The translations under genes were made by a program, and so were the position numbers. This document shows positions 59,275 through 64,000 of a stretch of DNA of 64,000 bases, piece by piece. Origin of the DNA: Phoenix dactylifera (taxonomy: Eukaryota > Streptophyta > Magnoliopsida > Arecales > Arecaceae). How positions within the stretch are numbered: position 1 is the first letter of the stretch; each line of letters starts with the position of its first letter. The notes beneath the pieces were generated by a model that did no database searches, was not told where the DNA came from, and worked only from the letters and a program-made list of their open reading frames with translations. The stretch covers positions 2,158,843 to 2,222,842 of the forward strand of contig NC_052401.1 of the NCBI RefSeq assembly GCF_009389715.1, given 5' to 3'.

Positions 59275-61244
59275 CATTTGCACATAGTTCTGGCAATGAA
59301 TTCTATGTGCAATCTTTAATTACTTGGACTCAAGTTGGAAAGAGATCCACCCCATATTGAAGCCACTATGTGATGGGTCAAATTTGAGCGAGAATTTCGA
59401 CGGAAGCTCACTTAGATTAGGTCCATGCCAATCTAGATGGGACTAAATTGAAACTCCTAGCAGCACTGCCTAATGAAGCCACGCATTGCTGGAGAAAGCG
59501 AGATCAGAGGTTTCAGTGTTCCGTCAAAAAAAAAGAGATTACTTGCAGGGGTTTTCAGGGGAGTTGAGTGCGTTTTCTTTTTTAAAGGAGCAGAAGTACT
59601 TCGAGTTCCAGCTTGCAAAAGGGAGGAGTGGGAAAAGGCGAGAGCAACTCGGTCTTATGAATGACCAGCACTTTGCTTTGGCAAATTAGAGGAATCCAGG
59701 CGAACTTCAAGTACTGATTGCTTTGGTTTTATGAACTGAGGTACCGAGGCCTACTGATTGCTTTCCAACTTCAAGTACTGATCGCTGCTTGCCATTTTAA
59801 AGGTAAAAAAAAAACCAAAAAGTTGGAGAATTGGATGGTGCTCCCGTGAGATATCCTACGGGCGAGCCGAACCACAGCCCCTGACGTCCCATGACCACGA
59901 GCATACCACGTAAGCAACTTTTTTTTTAAGTCGGGGTTAATGTTTGCTCTAGTTTTCCTCTATATGCTCATTGGAACAGTGTTCATTTTCTCCCTTTTTT
60001 TTCTTTTTTTTTTTCTTTTAACTTGCTAAGTAAATCAATCGCCAACCTCGCTGCTCTTGTTGAGTTTAAAAACTTAAAAATACAATCAGTTGCATGTATT
60101 CCCACGAGGACTGTTTCGAGCCTATAGTTGAAATTCTACAGCAACTCTTAAGTCCTGTTGTAATTTAAGTTGCATAGTTGACTTACAAAAAAATCCATTT
60201 CTTGTATTTTGAGAAATCTCCCAAAAAAAAAAAAAAAAAGTATCTTTGACAGATATTCCATCGAACAATCTGTAAATGGATGGGGAGGGCTTGAGAAGGG
60301 CAAAGAAAGTGAAGGAGAGGGTGGATGGCGGCAAAGGAGAAGGTGATGGAGTGGAGTAGGAGAAAAGCAAAATGAAGTCCAAAACAGGGCAGATAGCCAT
60401 GGGCTTCTCGAAGGTGACCTAGATCGACAGCAGCATCGAGAGAAACAACAAAGAGAGACTCAAGAGCAAGGTAGGAAAGGAAAAGGGAGGAGAGGAAGGA
60501 GGAGAAGGTGGAGGAGGAGAGAAATATTTGTTTTTCTAACTAAAATACTTACTCGAGCTACTGTAACTTATCATGCAGCCAATTTGACTACAAATTAATC
60601 TACCGCAATATTTCTCTAAGTTGCAACCGAATGAGTAATTCAACTTACTATGCAATTTGAGTTATAGACATCCAAACAAATGGATTGACTCACACCGATA
60701 ACTTGAGATGAATATAACTCTACTTACTAGATACCAAACAGCCCTATAGAACAAGATACAAGAACAATAACTATGATCTCGATTTTTAAAAAATTCTCAA
60801 ACTTTGATTACATGGGAAACATTTTTTTTCCTTACTATATTTTTTTCCTTTTCTTTTAAAAGGTGGAGATAAGCCCCATGATAGATACATTTAGATAAAA
60901 AATATATTTATATAAAAAAATTCTCTTGAAAAGACAGCGGATGGTCCGATATCAAATTTAGCATTCACTTTAATAATGGAGTTAAGATATGTCTTTTTTA
61001 TAGACATTAAAAAGAATTGGATTCCACATATATATTTAGGTCTAAAGGATTAAAAAGATATAAGGATGGCAACTAGAGCAATTGATAAAAACTTCGATGG
61101 TTGGTACCAATAACCTGAATTTGAGTCTAGTGACACTTGATTTGAAATATAGCAACGGAGTCCAATAAAATTATTATCTTTTTACAGAGAAAAAGATTAA
61201 TTTTAATGTGCACCTCTCCCCAACCCCTAGTTAGCCATAAAATG
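59275..61244. other. Intergenic DNA
   Basis: Purine-rich low-complexity DNA around 60280-60530. At 60741-60745 an end reading AGGGCTGTTTGGTATC on the minus strand looks like one terminus of a MITE, but I could not place the other. No gene seen. Confidence 0.4.
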
Positions 61245-61400
61245 AGTAATGCTAGGAAAACACACAAAAAAAGAGACATTTAATAATAGTCGACAGCTCA
61301 TGTTAATGGCAACATTGGTAACACATTAGCTAATAAAAAAAGTGTAAACCACATCAGCTATTTTTTAATTAGTCCTTTTTTGTGATTCCCTAGCATTGCT
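61245..61400. repeat. Short MITE with inverted ends
   Basis: Left end AGTAATGCTAGGAAAACACA; complement of right end AGCAATGCTAGGGAATCACA. About 15 of the first 20 positions pair. It is 156 bp, AT-rich and non-coding. The target duplication is not clear. Confidence 0.6.
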
Positions 61401-62640
61401 CCTAGCCGGTTAGAAACCTGACACTTCATTGTTCCTGCAGGCAAGCGGCATCGAATGTTGTGTTTTAGGGGAAAAAAAAAGGGGAAAATGGAAGTTGGGA
61501 ACATACCCAGATTATAAAATCATGATAATGTAAAATAATAAAAGAGAAAAGACATGAGGATTAACGAGGCAAGGTAAAGGTTTGAAGTTTAAAACTTTGC
61601 AGCTAAATCAGGAGTATAGCCTTTGAGCGTACAGGCAACATGTCCAACTTGAGAGAGACTTGTTGATTTGCCGGAAAAAATAATAATAATAAAAAAACCC
61701 AATAAAATGGCTTGTTGGCAAGATTGGTAACCTGTCTATGGAGTGAAAGAAGACAATTGTTTTCCTCCTCCAGAAGAGATCAAATGCATCTTAATGCAAC
61801 AGTCCATCTAAAGTGGCATGCACCATGGAATAATTGACATCATCTACATAATTAAAGATATAATCTTTTGTATTTTGTATGGAAATGTAAATATCTTTTT
61901 GCATATTTAATTGTTATAATATCAACGCTGCATTTTTTGCATTGTTGCAATGTAGCTCATCTTCTTTCCAATGGAGATCAGGACGTGCTGGAGGTACTAA
62001 TGTGCCAAAACCTAGTAACCCTTCCATGGCTTTCACAACCGCACATCAATCACCATGAACCACCTCCTCCTCTGTCGAGCCCACCTTTATGTCCAGCACC
62101 TCTGCCATGAACCCTAATCCAAGAGATACAAAAGTCGAAATCTTGAAAGAGTATCAACTCTAAAATCTCAAGTCATAGAAATATCAGAGGGCAATTCACC
62201 AACTTCTTGGGTTTCTTACCATAAATATTTGACAACTCTCTCTCATTATGTAATGGAAGCTCTTCTCAGATGTGATCCCTTCAAAAAAGGGAGCTCAAAA
62301 GTAAATGAGAATCTCGATGAAGCTTGATTGGTCAGACAAAAACACAAAAATAGAAAATGATAGGACTAAGCAATATCAACTCCAATCTCAGATCATATCA
62401 CCAAGATAGATATGACCAAGAACTATATGTTCAGACAAATCAATGCAATTCAAAAGAAGCATTAAGAAAGAGAGCATCAGAAAAGCAGAACCACAAAAAA
62501 AAAAGCCTCATCGCTGCCAGTCCTATAGGATAAACCCTTACTCTAGTTGTATCTTGTTTGGGGGAAATAGGATCGGGCCGTCTAAAAAAGACCCTATCAT
62601 GATCCGCCATATTGTAGGCTTTCATGTTGGATTCCGATTG
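61401..62640. other. Intergenic DNA
   Basis: AT-rich DNA without recognisable genes; the short frame at 61868-62110 (+) has no domain. Confidence 0.4.
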
Positions 62641-63464
62641 TCACGCCCCCGCCTCTGCGGAGCACGTGAGGCACCTAGTGCCCATGTGGGAGCCACATGA
62701 TGGGAGAAACACGGGGCTTTCCTGTTAGATATTGTCCGGTTCTGGGGCTTCACGCAAGCGTCCTTCATCCCTCTCCAATTTTGTTTTCCTTCCAAAATGC
62801 GTCTGCAAGATTTGGATACACCCGCTTCATATGCCCAGGCTCTAGAACGAGTCTTTCCGATGTGGAACTATTAGGCTTCACACCCTTTCCACCATCGGAC
62901 AAGAGTCGTCCTCAGCTCTGATACCAAATATCACGCCCCCGCCTCCGCGGGGCACGTGAGGCACCCAGTGCCCATGTGGGGGCCACATGAGGGGGGAAAC
63001 ATAGGGCTCTCCTGCCAGATATTTTTCGGTTCCAGGGCTTCACGCAAGCGTCATTCACACCTCCTCGGTTTTATTTTTCTTTCTAAAACGCGTCTACAGG
63101 ATTTGGAGATACCCACCTCATATGCTCAAGCTCTGGAACGAGTCTTTCCGATGTGGAACTATTGGGCCTTACACCCTTTCCACCATTGGACAAAAGTCGT
63201 CCTCGGCTCTGATACCAAATATCACGCCCCCGCCTCCACGGGGCACGTGAGGCACCCAGTGCCCACATGGGGGCCACATGAGGTGGGAATACGAGGCTCC
63301 CTTACCAGATATTGGTCGGTTTCGAGGCTTCACACAAGCATCCTTCACCCCTCCCCAGTTTTGTTTTCCTCCTAAAATGCATCTACAGGATTTGGACACA
63401 CCCGCCTCATATGCTCAGGCTCCAGAACGAGTCTTTCCAATGTGGAACTATTGGACCTCACACC
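62641..63464. repeat. Tandem repeat with a 290-bp unit, about 2.8 copies
   Basis: Units start at 62641, 62931 and 63222 with TCACGCCCCCGCCTC and end with CAGCTCTGATACCAAATA; the third stops early near 63464. Each unit contains GGGGCTTCACGCAAGCGTCC, ATGCGTCTGCAAGATTTGG and TCTTTCCGATGTGGAACTA. Copies look 85-90% alike by eye. Each unit carries a short frame in the same phase, but none is complete and no known domain is seen. The CTCTGATACCA...TCACGCC joint occurs in repetitive DNA of many plants. Confidence 0.8.
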
Positions 63465-63730
63465 GACATCTAAGATGCGAATTCTGGATATGGATTGGGG
63501 GGCGGTAGCAGAAGCCCTTAGGGGAGGGAGGAAAGCTGCTGTCATTGGAGGTGTGGCAGATGGAGAAATCATCGCCTCTACTGCCAAAGGCCTGCCCCCC
63601 TTGGAAGGTGGTGGAGGGGAGTCATCTGCAGGGTCCTTCGAATCCTCATCAGTAGCAAAGGAGAAGTAGGTGTCAAAGCACTGCGAGGAGAGACGAGGAT
63701 CGTAGTCGAGGTAGCCATTGTCATCGATAG
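63465..63730. other. Unassigned DNA between two repeats
   Basis: GC-richer DNA with an open frame on both strands (63442-63669 + and 63372-63812 -). The minus frame has Ser/Pro-rich and acidic stretches but no family I recognise. It could be a fragment of a gene that continues right of the window, or noise. Confidence 0.3.
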
Positions 63731-64000
63731 GGCTGTTAATGAGCTGAGCTGCTCGGGCTCGGCTCGGGCTCGGCTCGGTAAAAGCCCGGCTCGGGCTCGG
63801 CTCGTTAGTCAAACGAGCCCGAGCCTAATATGAGGCTCGTTTACATCCGAGCTCGAGCCCGAGCAGCTCACGAGCCCAAACGAGCTTGGGCCTTTGGCTA
63901 TTTGCTGAATGCTGATTGACTCCTAGTCTGAAGTCTCCCATGGCCATGGGCCCACCCGGCCAGCCCCCTCTCAAGTCCAGACTCCCGAGCCCGAGTCCCA
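63731..64000. repeat. GGCTCGGGC-rich repeat at the window edge
   Basis: GAGCTGCTCGGGCTCGGCTCGG repeats, then CCCGGCTCGGGCTCGGCTCG, ACGAGCCCGAGCC, GCTCGAGCCCGAGCAGCTC. It is the best preserved copy of the repeat at 16795-17185 and 33345-33720. The repeated words on both strands can fold back. It probably continues past the window. Confidence 0.6.

Overview
This is nuclear DNA of a flowering plant, most likely a monocot with long introns (a palm would fit; the species is an inference). The evidence is split genes with GT..AG introns, plant-only families (LITTLE ZIPPER, A20/AN1 stress-associated protein, plastid BASS transporter, TFL1/CEN-type PEBP), AT-rich intergenic DNA, Au-like SINEs, small inverted-repeat elements and captured gene fragments.

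Layout, left to right. 23-452: last two exons of an unidentified + strand gene. 1.5-3.2 kb: two AT-rich foldback elements. 4.4-4.9 kb: A20/AN1 zinc-finger (SAP) gene with an intron in its 5' UTR and a reading-frame slip at its very end. 6.9-11.7 kb: R3H-SUZ RNA-binding protein gene (4 coding exons). 14.8-18.6 kb: two-exon mitochondrial acyl carrier protein gene that lacks the prosthetic-group serine. 22.2-23.4 kb: LITTLE ZIPPER (ZPR3-like) microprotein gene. 31.2-27.5 kb, minus strand: decayed, intron-bearing copy of a plastid-type M18 aspartyl aminopeptidase gene. 32.6 kb: small acidic protein of unknown function. 33.9-54.0 kb: one 14-exon gene for the plastid sodium/metabolite cotransporter BASS4. 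57.5-56.4 kb, minus strand: intact TFL1/CEN-like gene with the classic four PEBP exons. 62.6-63.5 kb: 290-bp tandem repeat, followed by a GC-rich repeat to the window end.

BASS4 is large because its introns have collected insertions. These include three Au-like SINEs, a CGGTAC-rich repeat, simple G-rich tracts and a 4.15-kb element with TG..CA ends and a 5-bp target duplication. That element carries tandemly duplicated pieces of a glycerol kinase gene, and one piece is itself interrupted by a 0.6-kb segment with mitochondrial matR-like coding sequence.

The genes do not form a pathway. They are ordinary neighbours, each with its own promoter: stress signalling, RNA binding, mitochondrial acyl carrier, meristem/leaf polarity control, plastid transport and floral repression. 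The points most worth checking are the serine-less acyl carrier protein, the composite element carrying glycerol kinase fragments, the aminopeptidase relic and the SAP frame slip. I saw no sign of a wholly new system.
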